NCBI RefSeq assembly: GCF_000143535.2
Contig: NC_037314.1
Span: 1,240,001 to 1,304,000, forward strand
Direction of reading: 5' to 3'
DNA: 64,000 nt
From: Botrytis cinerea B05.10
Lineage: Eukaryota; Ascomycota; Leotiomycetes; Helotiales; Sclerotiniaceae
Below the pieces are notes generated by a model, which had not been told where the DNA came from, searched no databases, and saw nothing but the letters and a program-made list of their open reading frames with translations. The position numbers and the translations under genes are program-made. Position 1 is the stretch's first letter; each line of letters opens with the position of its first letter. This document shows, one piece after another, positions 46,304 to 57,868 of this stretch.

Positions 46304-48474
46304 ATGCTTTGGAATCCTAGCACAGTCTCGTGGTCACGGGCACAGTTCTGCGTGGCACTGCTGGTCAATTTCCCCGTAGTATCATCCTTTTCACAGTATC
46401 AGAGTAATGGTGAGCAGAAATGTCCTCATAAAACAGCCCCGCGCCTTGCAATCCTATCTGACCACAAAACCAGGGCTATCAACAATTGGCTTGCTGAATT
46501 CGACTACTCTTCCACCGTTTCTGAAAGACAATGTATGCGAACATTTCAAATTCCTCCCTACAGTATGAATGCAAATGACTGATCATTGAGTAGCCTCTCC
46601 CATGTGGCGTTCCCTGGGGAAACACAGAGCCTGGAGGAGCCCCTCCTCACACAGGTGTTGTGAGACGCTACAAATGGACAGTATCTCGGTCCATCAAAGC
46701 ACCCGATGGTGTTGAAAAGAACTCCATTCTCATCAATGATCAATTCCCAGGACCTCTAGTTGAGGCCAATTGGGGTGATATGATTGAAGTAGAAGTCACC
46801 AATGCTGTTGAAAGCGCTGCAGAAGGCATCACAATTCACTGGCATGGTCAACCCCAAAAGGAAAATCCGTGGTATGATGGTGTACCGGCAGTAACTCAAT
46901 GTCCAATCGCTCCCAACACAACTTTTACTTACCGCTTCAGAGCTGAAAGTTTCGGAAGTGGATGGTATCATTCTCATGTAAGTGGGCAATACGCTGACGG
47001 ACTCTTTGGCCCTATGGTAGTTTATGGGTAAGTCACTTTCCAAGATCAAAATACGCCTTGAAAACATTAAATGTAGAAACTAATCATATAAAAGCCCATC
47101 TCAATTACCATACGACATAGATCTTGGCCCTATAGTCCTAGTCAGTATTCAAAAATCTTCTTAATGAATCGCACAACTAACCTCTAATCAGAGCGACCAT
47201 ATCTACACCTCCTACTTTCAGGTACTTGAGCAAGGGCTCGGCGTGCCCCTCGTCTTCCCAACCGTGGGCAACAATCTCATCAACGGAAAAGGAACCACGA
47301 ATTGCAGCTCAATTGCAAATGGGACAAACTGCACTCCGGGAGCGCCTCTCGCAAAATTCGCCTTTCAAACAGGAAAAACCCACCGTTTACGACTGATGAA
47401 TACCGGAAGCTCAGGCACTCAGAAGTTTTCTATCGATGGCCATTCGATGACTGTAATCGCGCAAGACTATGTTCCGATCAAACCATACACAACAAATGTC
47501 GTCACACTAGGACTAGGACAACGTACCGATGTGCTAATTAAAGCTACCGGTAGCGCTAGCGGGTCATATTGGATGAGATCCGATCTGGACGTTGCGTGTA
47601 TGCAATTGGAGACTATAAATTCGCATGCACTTGCTTCGGTCTACTATCCACAAGCGCAAACATCATCTGAGCCGAATACTACTGCATACTCATGGGACAG
47701 TAACAACTGTCTTAACGTAAGATACTTCCTCGAAATCTACAAAGTGGATTCTTCAAAACACATACTGATGAGCTTGATAGGATCCATTAAACACAACCGT
47801 TCCATATTATGCCTTATCCCCACCCAGAACTCCTTCGCTCACCCAAAACCTTCAAATCAATGCCGGCCCTAACGCATCTGGCGTTCTTCTATTTTACATG
47901 AACAATTCCACTTTCAGGGGAGACTACAAGTAAGCTACAAATCCATCTATCATCTCTCCATACCAGCCGCGATACTGACAAATCTACCAGTGCACCAATC
48001 CTGCTCCTCGAATCTTCCGGCAACACATCCTATCCCGAAGACCCCAGTTGGAACGTCTACAATTTCGGGAACCACACGTCCATCCGCATTATTATCCAGA
48101 ATATCTTTCCCATCTACCACCCCATGCACTTGCACGGCCATGATTTCTGGATTCTCGCCATCGGCACAGGAGAATGGGATGGTCGAGTTGTCAATCCCGA
48201 TAATCCTCAACGAAGAGATACTATTCTCATGCCTCCTGGCAGTCCAGATGTTCCCTCCTATCTCGTTATCGAGTACATGGCTGATAACCCCGGGGTGTGG
48301 CCTTTGCATTGCCATATTGGCATACATCTCAGCGCGGGGATGCTCATTAATACTTTGGAACGACCTGATTTGGTAAAGAAAAGACGGGTTCCATATGTGA
48401 TGGCCCAAACATGCCGAGACTGGGCCAATTTTAGCGGGACCAATCTCGTTGATCAAATCGATTCGGGATTGTGA
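46304..48474 (+). CDS. Laccase (secreted multicopper oxidase)
   Basis: Seven exons (46304-46409, 46474-46532, 46594-47027, 47095-47140, 47192-47716, 47781-47929, 47991-48474) give 600 residues. A signal-like N-terminus (RAQFCVALLVNFPVVSS) precedes the family start LPPFLKDNPLPCGVPWGN, which is only restored by the first two introns (64 and 61 bases). All four copper motifs are intact: HWHG, WYHSHVSGQ, HPMHLHGHDFW and HCHIGIHLSAGM. The axial position beside the type-1 site (H-S-A-G-M) is a methionine, or leucine depending on alignment. The C-terminus is DSGL, the plug typical of ascomycete laccases. The enzyme oxidises phenols with reduction of oxygen to water outside the cell. It could act in lignin or phytoalexin turnover, pigment formation, or coupling of a phenolic product of the adjacent locus. 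An upstream start at 46208 is possible. Confidence 0.9.
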
Positions 48475-49599
48475 TTGATTCATTGGGATGAGGGGTAGAA
48501 CTAGATTAAAATAGATATAATGATACCTGAAAAGAATGAAATTTGCCCCAGACTTTCCTCATCATACAGGACTGCGAAGTGACCGTGATGGCAATGCATA
48601 AAATTCCCCAAATCAAATACCCAACATCCTTCATCCTTTACTCGATCAAGACTTCTCTTCAAAATATCTACATTCACCCTCACCCTCACCCTCCTAACAA
48701 CTACCAAACAGTCCCCACCTTCCCCCCCTCCCCAAAAACAAACAAACAAGAAACCAACCCCCCAAAAATCGAAATCGGGATCGAAAAAAAATCATATGCA
48801 TAACAATCAATCTTTAACCACCACTACCACCACCACTAACTAGCTCACTAGAGCTTTGAAATTCAAAACTACCTCAATCATCAATCACCAATCATCATCT
48901 CCAAGCACCTCCATAACAAAAGAAAAGAGTAAACCATTTCCAATCCAACAAAAATTCCTAATTCCTAATTCCCATCATACTTCTCACATAAAATAGCGAC
49001 AACTCGCAGATTGATCTTATTTTACCCTGCTCTCTACATACCAAAACGTGGTTTTCGCAACGGATATGTATACATCATGCCGACTTTCCCAATACATCAA
49101 GTTCCACTACATGAGAAAATCTTCGCATTAACAAACTTCCTTAATAATAAAAATCTCACTACTTTACTACAGATTTTCCTCCGCCTCCTCTTTCTGATCA
49201 ATATCCCCCTCCCCCCAATCTCCATGTTCATTACATCACTGCTCCCAGTTTCCATATTTAGTCCGCATATATACTATGCAAACCCAATTAACTTTGAACC
49301 CAAAATCAGAATCAAAGCCAAGTGCAGTTATTAAATAAGCCATATTGCTTTGCCTGCCTGTGCCTATCCTCCTTTCCACCATTATCCTCGCTTAGGAAGA
49401 TGAAATATCATAAGATCATCCCAGTTTTCAAATACCGTATCGAGATAGAAAAAAAAAACAAAAAGACAAAAGAAAGAAAGAAAGGAAGATCCTTGCTGCC
49501 TAATCCCATATCCCTACCCTCCATCATCAAAAGCTCTGAACCGATTGCCCAGAGCCCACCCGAAATTATATTTATATATATAGAGATACAACTATCTAT
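48475..49599. other. 1.1 kb convergent intergenic region
   Basis: This lies between two converging genes. It is A/C-rich on the plus strand, with runs such as CCCTCACCCTCACCCTC near 48676. No gene is supported. Confidence 0.4.
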
Positions 49600-52426
49600 T
49601 TAGATCTCCTCATGAAATCTGGGAGCTCTACCCGGACTAGTACTGGCGGTTCCCTGAGATGAGAATGGTCTAGGCGGAGCCAAATCGTCATTAAAGTTGT
49701 CCCTTGCCTCTTGAAAATCATCATCATCATCGCCGCTTAACACGTCTTCTTTACCCTTTACTTTGTCGCTTAATTCGCTAAGACTACTCACATCATCTCC
49801 TGGTCGTGTTTTACTTCTGCCCACTCTTTCAGTTTCCTCAGGTTGTTGTGCAGGAGCGATAGTGGAATTGGTTTCAGGGACAGGAGCGGTGGCATTCGCA
49901 ACGTCCCTTATACTTTGTCGACTAAGAGACGTCGTACTATTATTAACACTTGCACCTGTGTAGGTATGACCACCTACAAATCCCTTCTCATCTTTAGTAG
50001 CGTTAGACTCTGATAGGGATTTCGAATGACGACCGGATATTCTTCCCATTTTAGACTTGAGCCAGTTCTTCACCTTGGAACCACTCTCAGAGGTTGGTGA
50101 TGGGGTATTGGATGAAATTTGTGGACTTGTGTGTGCTTCATCTGTAGCTCCAGATATATGAACACTATTTCCATCTATAGAAGTACGAATGGGTACTGGG
50201 GTTGGGGCCGTAGTGGGACGTTCAGCTTCGCCAGGGATGGTGGTGGGTGAGGTTTTTGATACTGGAGCACCTGGTTCAGATTTGGTGGTCGATTTACGAC
50301 GTTCCTTCAGAGCGGCCTTTTCATCGGCTTTGCGCTCCTTCTCTTCGTCCTTTTCTTGTTCTGCATTATGTGTTAGCTCATATGAATACATCGATTGTGT
50401 GAATTAATGGCAACTTACGCTTCAATTTCTTGGTGATTTCTTTCTCCTCTTTCTCTCTCATCTTAATCTCTTGTGATTTTCTCTTTCGAGTATCTTCCTC
50501 AAGTTTCAACTCGGCTTCTCGGAACCTTTTAGCCTCCGCTTTGGTATTGATTTCCTCCAATTGTGGCTGGATGATTTTAGCGGCGGCAGCATCAATCACA
50601 CTTTGGTCGACAAATTTACCACCACCAATATCGACTTTACCGAAATTTTCCATTCTAGCTTTGCTCTGGGCTTGAGCAGCTTCGTGTGCTTTCAACTCCC
50701 ATTCGGTAAGTAGAGATGGAGCAACTTTACCAGTATTTTTAAATACTTGTTTATCCATCTCGTGAATGTCTTTGTTGACGTTGCGCTTAGCTGCCGCATG
50801 TAAAGCATCGCGATCTCGTTGTCGCTTTTCTTCGTCTACTTTAGAGATGTTGCTTGAGAATAAGTTCATCTGAGCTCGAATCTTGTCAGACTGATGGCGA
50901 TCCTCATCATAACTGGAAGCCCGACGTCTTGTTCGACCTCGCTTAGACAGCTTTGAAGATATACTTGGAGTAGCTCCATAATAATCTCGATATTCACGAT
51001 TTCGGATATCCTCGGTTGTCATTCTCGCCACCGACTCATTGGTGAGCTGCTGTGCTCTTGCTTGGAGATTGTCAAAACGCATCGGTGTAGGTTCATCATC
51101 GCTATCTATGGAAAGTCTTCGCTGACCGTGTGCTGCAGCTGCACCAGATTGCGCATTGGAAGTAGCAGTGTCTTGCTTCTGCTGTTGATTGTACATTTTT
51201 TTGGCCATAGCAATTGCCGAGGCTCTAAGGACATCTTCACGATTTTGGTCTATGGGCAGCTCAGGTTCAAACTGGTCAACAGGTGGCTGGGAAGTATACA
51301 TTTCTCGCGGCATTGTTGTGAATGGTACTGATCCAACACTCTTTTCGAAAGTGTTAGGCTTTCGAACAGTGTTTGATCTATGAACAGCGACTGCAGCTTT
51401 CATGGCATTACTGGGCGCATTTGTTTGACCAGGATGGGTAGCTTTTCCAGTGTTGGTCTGAGATTTGTGAACAGACTTTGCAGCTTTCAAAGCATTGCTT
51501 GCAGCATTTGCTTCATCCGGATAGGTTTCGGCAGAATAGGTGGATTTCCCAGTATTGGTCTTCTGAGATTTGTGAACAGACTTTGCAGCTTTCAAAGCAT
51601 TAGTGGCAGCATTGGCTTCATCAGGATAGGTTTCAAGTTTTTGAATCTTCACTGGTGTCGAGTTTGCACGTTTCCTGCTGCTCGCCATAGCACCAGTCGC
51701 AGCCAAAAGGGAACCCTGTCTTCCAACAGCAGTGTGTCCATAATCCAACTGTGGTGATAGTGTGTTTCCCTTTTTCATAGCATGAGTGGCGGCAGTATTT
51801 CCCCATGCTGTAGGCTCCGGTTGCCACAAGTCGACACCTTTGTTGGCTTTATGAGCTAACAAAGCTGCTTTTGCGCCATGCGCACTTGATTCTGGCTGCC
51901 ACATGGGCTTCATTTTATAATCCTTGGCCAACATCGCAGCAGCAGATGCCGCAGCGGACGGATCTGGTTTCCAATGTTCGAAAGTCTTTTGGTTCTGCCA
52001 CCCCAAAGATGCTGCTGCTCCAGCTGCGGACTGACTCTTGCTCAATCCGACGGAGGGGTAACTGGGTAAATCTCGTGGCTTCGCGTATTTGAGAGATGCT
52101 GCTGCACCTATGTGAAAGAACTGTTAGCGATGCCATCGTATTGTACAAAGTGGAGTCAAATAATTACCAGCAGACGACAACTTATTGTCGCTGTCCAAAA
52201 ATTCATAGCCCGACTTGGGCGCTTGATTATTCTGGTTTGTGACGTATAGCGCCGCGGTGGCAGCTTGATCTTCTAGTTTGTTGGAGCTTGTTCGAGTTGG
52301 GTGAGATTTGCTTTCAATTGACATTCCATTGGCTTCAATGCCTGTAGCTGTAGCACGGATTTAGCACACCTGCAGATAAGGAATCAACGATGGCTTACAC
52401 GCACCATGGTTGTTAATAATCGACAT
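49600..52426 (-). CDS. EIS1: Eisosome protein 1
   Basis: Four exons (52426..52405, 52341..52168, 52107..50419, 50360..49600) give 881 residues. Exon 1 encodes MSIINNHG; splicing continues IEANGMSIESK. The Eis1 hallmark of Ala-rich blocks with tryptophans is clear in the first 150 residues: AASLGWQNQ, HWKPDPSAAASAAAMLAKDYK, WQPESSAHGAKAALLA, WQPEPTAWGNTAATHA. A tandem repeat TYPDEANAA-NALKAAKSVHKSQ occurs twice with a weaker third copy. A long charged coiled coil (about 500-650, KRKSQEIKMREKEEKEITKKL) follows, then a Ser/Thr/Pro-rich tail with DDDDDFQEAR. Eis1 is a peripheral plasma-membrane protein that helps organise eisosomes, the furrow-like domains under the membrane. Numerous Ser/Thr-Pro sites fit regulation by phosphorylation. 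Confidence 0.9.
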
Positions 52427-53742
52427 GATTACACGATCTTCCTCCCTCCTTCTTTGTTCTCCACGCAGGCAGGGTGATAAGTTTCTAGGAATGCACGCTG
52501 ACAAAAGCGATTCTGGCCTCCCGTTGTGAAATGAATCGAAGCCAATCAATTGATGTGGACAGAATAATCTCTTTGGTATCGGTTATTACGAGTCTTCCTA
52601 TCACTTTCCGCGATCTGATGGATTGCAGTCGTTCCTTGACGTGAAGTTGGACGACGATAGCTAGGACGAGCTTGCTGGTGACACATGCGATAAACTTGGA
52701 CACTTAGTACAGTCTGTCGGGAGGTAGTATTTTTGGCAGAATCCCGGGACTGCTGTGGTCGCTTTATTCCGTGGACTATAATATCGCACCTAACTGTGTA
52801 TCGTCTAGGGTTTTCATCATTTGCAGGATTTCGACATCAGTAGGGCGTAGCTGAATTCTCTAGTCGGCGATCGATGAAGCAAGCAAGCAAGCAAGCAAGC
52901 AAGCATCAAGCTCTTCTCAAATCCCAAGAAAGGGAATGATGGCACGAACACGACATGACGTAGCTTTGCGTTCAGCCACACCAGGATTTAAGTTGCGTGA
53001 ATGCCGATAGGTCGGCACCATCAGGTCGAATGCCCGGATTGATGTTCATCGCAATCTTAGCGGAGGATAAGGTTGGGGTTGCCGTCGCTGCTCTGATGCG
53101 AAAAGGCGTTGGATAAAGCATCGTGGCCGGCAGAGAAAGAAATCGATCACTCAAGGACAGCAGGTAGAGCAGGTAGACATATGTGATGTGCGTGTGTTAA
53201 ATTGATGCACAGCTGGGGTGATGGCTCTTTGTACATCGTATTTCCCCAGAGATGATGCAGAATGATTGTGTTTCCTGTTTTTGGGCAGGATCTCTCTCAT
53301 GATCTCCAGCAGGGATTTAAATTGCAGGTCCCAAACCACGCCGACGCACATAATCCTTCACATCATTTCCTTGTTTTGTAATATCGTTGTCGCTTGGAGT
53401 AATAACCTCATCCATGCCATCGTGATTGTGCATAAGACTACGACTATAAGACTCCACCGCTACATTATGATTGAAGAACCTCTCGACTCTCAATGGAAGA
53501 ATCTTCTGCAGCGAAATCAAGCATTTGCATGAATTCTATTCCGCAATTGAAACCTTTTCTCGGTCTCTATCCAAAGGTCAACGATTGGAAGCAACGATCC
53601 GTTCAATATCAGATCATAGTAGCAAATACGGCATCTTCCATCTTCCATCGTCCTCTAAACCATCGTTCAGACCTCGCCATCGACCATAACATTATCGCAT
53701 CACACGTGGTGTCAACACTCTAGCAATCCATCGAAATTTACA
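52427..53742. promoter_or_regulatory. Divergent region between EIS1 and the phosphatase gene
   Basis: 1.3 kb with no supported gene. It includes an AAGC tandem repeat and the promoters of both flanking genes. Confidence 0.4.
52877..52904. repeat. (AAGC)7 microsatellite
   Basis: Seven perfect tandem copies of AAGC upstream of EIS1. Likely polymorphic between strains. Confidence 0.9.
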
Positions 53743-54960
53743 ATGGGCCCACAACCCAAAAATATGTACGACGGACAGTTTAACAATATCCTGAACTTTC
53801 GCGATGTTGGAAAAACTGTCAATGATTTCTTGGGGCGAAAGTATGCACCTCCCCTATAAAGACCATCGGCAGATTGGGACTGACTTTTGCCTGCAAGACT
53901 TATCAGAGAAGGTCGAATCTATCGCTCTGCAAGGCCAGGTGTGTACCTATTCACCAGGCTGTAGGGTTATGCACGCCACACCCAAAACATTGGCCAATCC
54001 AGAGCAGTGAACTCTGGCGAAGACGAATTATGTTAACGGATTTACCTGGTAGATGATGCTACGATGGCAGACAGGCAGCGGGTTAAGGAGCATTATGGCA
54101 TCAGAACGATATTGGACCTGCGAACAGTGTAAGAGATCTATCTAGCTACCAACTATCTCCCAAACCTAACCATAAGCATCACAGAACAGAACATGATAAG
54201 CAGGCAAAGAAGCGGGCGACAGACATGAGAGACCCTGTCCTCACAGCATCAAACAGTGCACTACGTGAATCGATGAAGATACCAGGAATCAATTATCGCG
54301 AGATCAATGTGAATGGAAAAGGGTTTGAGAGAAGTTTAGTATGGCAATTATCACCTTATAGCATTGTGTAAGTTTTGATGTATTATGCCCAATATTGACG
54401 GCTGACCAAGACATATAGAAAATTGATCGGTCTCATGGGTTTGGGCTACCGTTTGGAGGCTATCGGAATTTTAGGGCGACAAGTCTTGCAACCCCGAGGA
54501 CTTATAGGGCTGGGATTTGATACGATCCATCATTGTGGCCCGGAACTTGTCTCGGTAGATCATTATCAGCCTTTCATGAAACAACATATCTAACATATCT
54601 CAGGTTCTCAGGACTTACTGCTCCCCGGAAAATTATCCAATTCTTGCCCATTGCACCCAAGGAAAAGATCGTACTGGGCTTACCATCGCCTTGATCCTAT
54701 TCATCCTCGAGATACCCATAGAAGCCATATCACATGATTATCTCATGAGTGAAGAGAAATTACTTCCTGAAAGAGAGAGCCGGTTGAAGGAAATCCATGA
54801 GATTGGTCTGAGTGATGATTTTGCCGGATGTCCTGTGGATTTTATCGAGAAGATCTATGAGTATCTGCAGAACACTTATGGTGGTGTTGCGGATTATTTG
54901 ACGACGATTGGTTTCACGGAGGATGAACGAACAGCTCTCGCAAAAGAACTGAAGGCATAG
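53743..54960 (+). CDS. Tyrosine/serine phosphatase-like protein (Y_phosphatase3 type)
   Basis: Six exons (53743-53840, 53898-53938, 54053-54128, 54185-54367, 54419-54554, 54604-54960) give 296 residues. N-terminal NILNFRDVGKTVNDFLG, then EGRIYRSARPDDAT and IRTILDLRT, are the standard opening of this family. The catalytic loop is HCTQGKDRTG (C195, R201), a complete CX5R signature. The C-terminal helices include GGVADYLTTIGFTEDER, also typical. The family contains dual-specificity and possibly lipid phosphatases related to bacterial IphP and plant-type PTPs; the natural substrate is unknown. The middle insertion (about 125-178, GLMGLGYRLEAIGILGRQVL) is usual in fungal members. Predicted cytosolic. 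Confidence 0.88.
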
Positions 54961-55939
54961 GTGCATGCGGATAGAGAGGTGCAGACTTTTGGATGAGACT
55001 TATATATGATGTTAAAGGGGGTGAGTGTACACTTAACTTAATGCTACTAATTAAAATGCAGGAACTATGTTTATGATTTCATCTCGTCCGGGCTGCAGAT
55101 GATTGAACGTTAAAGAATGTTCCGACGCATGCGCAAGGGACCAAACAAAATTCTAGACTTCGAAATCCGGTCCAGAAGATTGTGCTCCAGAATACAAAAT
55201 TGCAAAATGCATCTCACAGTATCCAATATGCTTGATGGGCAGATCATTTGTTTGATTTTGCAAGTACTTTGTACATCAAGCCAGAATAGAAATTTCGATA
55301 TGCAATATTCGGATGAGACCCTTGAAAAAATGTCCGAAACGTCCGTACATGCATGGTATATAAATTGGTCGGTACTTGTTAATCTCATCTACGAAGTACA
55401 ATGTCAATATACTCTGTAGTGAAGCTCGTTCTCATAAGCTAATTCGAAACGCTCGTGTTCAAATCATTAATCAAATCATTAATCAAATCAGAAGACTTAA
55501 ATCGTTTCTACGCGTGTCGCTCGCGTATTTATTGATGGGCATGATGTGATCTAGAACCCACACTCTTCAATCCATCACTAGGTGGATGATAACCTTATTA
55601 CTTTTAGTTATAGAATTCGGCGTTTCCATAATGGCGATGTTCATTCAGATGATGTAGATCAGGTGATGTGTCTGACTCGATTGATTTCATACCTCTCATA
55701 TTGGAACTGCCATAATGCTAATGCTATTGCTCCTATTCTACAAGCAGAGAATGACGCGTATTCTTTCTGATAGAAATCTCAAGATCAGATAACTACATTA
55801 CTCATAAGAGATACATGACTTAGCAAATACATTACCCATAACAGAACACAGGTCCAAGCATCCATACAACAAAGATATAGACGAAGACGATCCATATTCG
55901 GCAGATCAGATTCCTTCATCAATCATTCACACCATACGC
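54961..55939. other. 1.0 kb intergenic region
   Basis: No supported gene. TCATTAATCAAATCATTAATC near 55462 is a short direct repeat. Confidence 0.35.
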
Positions 55940-56332
55940 TCATCGCGAATCTCCCACTTCCTCGGCACTATCATGATCGTCCACCCCTACATACCTACCT
56001 ATCAGCACACTATAGCTAGGTACACCATATAAAAACAAAACAAGTCTTTTCCCATCCATACCAAGAGTGGAGAAACCGTACAAACCCATAACGTACACCA
56101 GACCCACAGTACAAATTCCCTTCACAATCCTGAAACACGCAAACAATATATGTGAAATAAGCATTCCCCCAGGAAAAAGCTTACACGAGCATTTCCTCGG
56201 CGTTAATATATCTCTGCGAATCTTCGGTGGGGTTGTTGCTGGGAAGATGAAGGAAGGTCGGGAATGAGATCGTCGTTTATTTGGAGCAGACAGGGCTGGC
56301 TGGCTGGCTGACTGGCTGTGGAAATCATCCAC
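55940..56332 (-). CDS. Possible small gene, uncharacterised, weak support
   Basis: An ATG-started frame runs 130 codons. It contains a 57-base segment (56186..56130) with intron borders GTGTAA and TTTCAG whose removal keeps the frame, giving 111 residues. The N-terminal half is basic and Ser/Pro-rich (KRRSHSRPSFIFP); the C-terminal half has a hydrophobic stretch (GICTVGLVYVMGLYGFSTLG) and ends DSAEEVGDSR. The family is not recognised. It is divergent from the glutamic peptidase, with 272 bases between starts, and could be a chance frame. Confidence 0.3.
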   Translation of the reverse strand: MDDFHSQSASQPALSAPNKRRSHSRPSFIFPATTPPKIRRDILTPRKCSCKLFPGGMLISHILFACFRIVKGICTVGLVYVMGLYGFSTLGMDGKRLVLFLYGVPSYSVLIGRYVGVDDHDSAEEVGDSR

Positions 56333-56490
56333 TCAATGTGTTCATGTTGTAATACGATGTGGTGGATGAGTCGTATGCGGATGTATCTATATATGGGAGT
56401 AGTTCTTCCCATCTTTGAGTCTGAATAGTTTTGGAAACATTTGCACGGGTTTGCATTCATTCTTTTGGAGTACTGTTTATCTCTACATAC

Positions 56491-56517
56491 ATTCATTCGT
56501 TCATTCATTCATTCATT
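56491..56517. repeat. (ATTC)n imperfect microsatellite in the peptidase leader
   Basis: ATTC/GTTC units repeat in the 5' leader of the peptidase gene. The run is imperfect at one unit. Confidence 0.8.
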
Positions 56518-56604
56518 TTCGCTCCTTTCACATTCACCCACACACAATCTCTCTTTCACACATTTATCTATCAGAACTTCACTTCTATTTACTTTCCAAA
56601 CAAA

Positions 56605-57678
56605 ATGAGATTCTCAAACACAATTGCCCTAAGCGGCCTCATCGCCTCCTCCCTTGCCGCTCCCTCCCGCCCCAACCAAGCACGTGGTCATCGAGGCCAC
56701 ACCCTCCAAAAAAGCCAAGCAGCAGGAGGATTTGCGCAGCCAAGCGCCGGCTACCCCGGAAACTTTGGAGGATTCGGAGGCCCACAAGGAGGTCGAGCCA
56801 GACCCACCGGTAGCTATGGCAGTTCTGGCTCTAGACCATCTTCTGCAGCCGGAAAAGGCTCTGCCGCAATTGCTGCTCCAACTCCAATTGCCAGCGGTAA
56901 CCCTGACGCTGTAGCTCCTTCAGTTGTCGCAACACCTGTTTCCATTGCCTCATCTGCCACATCCACCCACAAAGCCGCATCCACATCGAAATCCAAATCC
57001 AGCACCACAGCCACCGAGCACGCCGACGAAGAATACAACGTCTCGTGGGCGGGCGCCGTTCTCGACGACGGCGGCTCCACAATCTATACAGGCGTGTACA
57101 CGGAATTCGTCGTCCCGACCCCCAAGAAACCCACCGCGGGCGAAACCTCCGCAGAAGTATGGACCGTATCCTCATGGGTCGGCATCGACGGGTACGAAAC
57201 CAGCTCCGCCTGTGCAGGGCTCTGGCAAGCCGGCGTCGACGCCTCGATCGACAGTTCCGGAACCCTCTCCTACGACGCCTGGTACGAATGGTACCCCGCC
57301 AACACGCTCGGGTTTTCTCTCAGCGTAACAGCCGGTGATACCATCGCGGTGAACCTCACGTATTCCTCATTTACCGAGGGCAGCGTCACGATGGAAAACA
57401 AATCGACGGGGAAATCCGAGACCAAGACCGTGACGTCGACGGATCAGTTGTGTGGACAGGCTGCGGAGTGGATTATGGAGGATTTGAGCATCGATGGCTC
57501 AACCATTGGCTTGGCTAATTATGGAAATGTGACGTTTAGTAATGCGTATGCTACGACCAAGGAGGGAAAACAGGTGGGCCCTACTGGTGCGAATATCATG
57601 GATATTGAGACGACTTCCAATGAGATCTTGACGAGTTCGTCTGTTACTGAGGATAGCGTTGTTGTGGCTTATGTTTAA
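56605..57678 (+). CDS. Secreted glutamic peptidase (peptidase family G1, eqolisin)
   Basis: A single exon encodes 357 residues. The start at 56605 (ACAAAATGAG) is followed by a signal peptide ending near SLAAP; the frame is open further upstream but that part is repetitive leader. A Gly/Ser/Ala-rich propeptide or linker covers about 20-140. The catalytic domain starts at NVSWAGAVLDDGG and contains YTGVYTEFVVP, VSSWVGIDGYETSSAC, GLWQAGVD (Q208), WYEWYP and AEWIMEDL (E288). Q208 and E288 correspond to the catalytic Gln/Glu dyad of scytalidoglutamic peptidase. Members are acid-active, pepstatin-insensitive extracellular endopeptidases, processed by removal of the propeptide. The catalytic part is markedly more GC-rich in third codon positions than the neighbours. 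Confidence 0.93.
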   Translation: MRFSNTIALSGLIASSLAAPSRPNQARGHRGHTLQKSQAAGGFAQPSAGYPGNFGGFGGPQGGRARPTGSYGSSGSRPSSAAGKGSAAIAAPTPIASGNPDAVAPSVVATPVSIASSATSTHKAASTSKSKSSTTATEHADEEYNVSWAGAVLDDGGSTIYTGVYTEFVVPTPKKPTAGETSAEVWTVSSWVGIDGYETSSACAGLWQAGVDASIDSSGTLSYDAWYEWYPANTLGFSLSVTAGDTIAVNLTYSSFTEGSVTMENKSTGKSETKTVTSTDQLCGQAAEWIMEDLSIDGSTIGLANYGNVTFSNAYATTKEGKQVGPTGANIMDIETTSNEILTSSSVTEDSVVVAYV

Positions 57679-57805
57679 GCGTGTGGATGAAGAGGTGGGT
57701 GAAGTGGATGTACGATATATAAACAGTCTCAAGGCTTAGATATGAGATTAATTCTGATACTGGAAGCTCAACACCATAATGCCTGGGGCATTCATTGGTT
57801 GTCAT

Positions 57806-57806
<1 letters not shown>

Positions 57807-57841
<35 letters not shown>
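57807..57841. repeat. Poly(A) tract of 35 bases
   Basis: An uninterrupted run of A on the plus strand, 129 bases after the peptidase stop. It could be slippage-expanded or a trace of reverse-transcribed polyadenylated RNA; no target-site duplication is evident by eye. Confidence 0.9.
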
Positions 57842-57844
<3 letters not shown>

Positions 57845-57852
57845 ATTCTTCG

Positions 57853-57868
57853 TATATATATATATATA
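57853..57868. repeat. (TA)8 microsatellite
   Basis: Eight TA units immediately right of the poly(A) tract. Confidence 0.9.

Noticed and set aside
46533..46593. Apparent frameshift and stop in the laccase 5' region
   Set aside because: A 61-base intron with GTATGC donor, CTGAT branch and GAGTAG acceptor, together with the preceding 64-base intron, restores a family-like N-terminus. The gene is intact.
52877..52904. Tandem AAGC units considered as a CRISPR-like or telomere-like array
   Set aside because: Four-base units without spacers are a simple microsatellite, and the genome is fungal.
56814..57338. Overlapping antisense and alternative-frame ORFs of 88-134 codons in the peptidase gene
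   Set aside because: They are Arg/Pro-rich shadows of GC-rich coding sequence and have no start context or domain.
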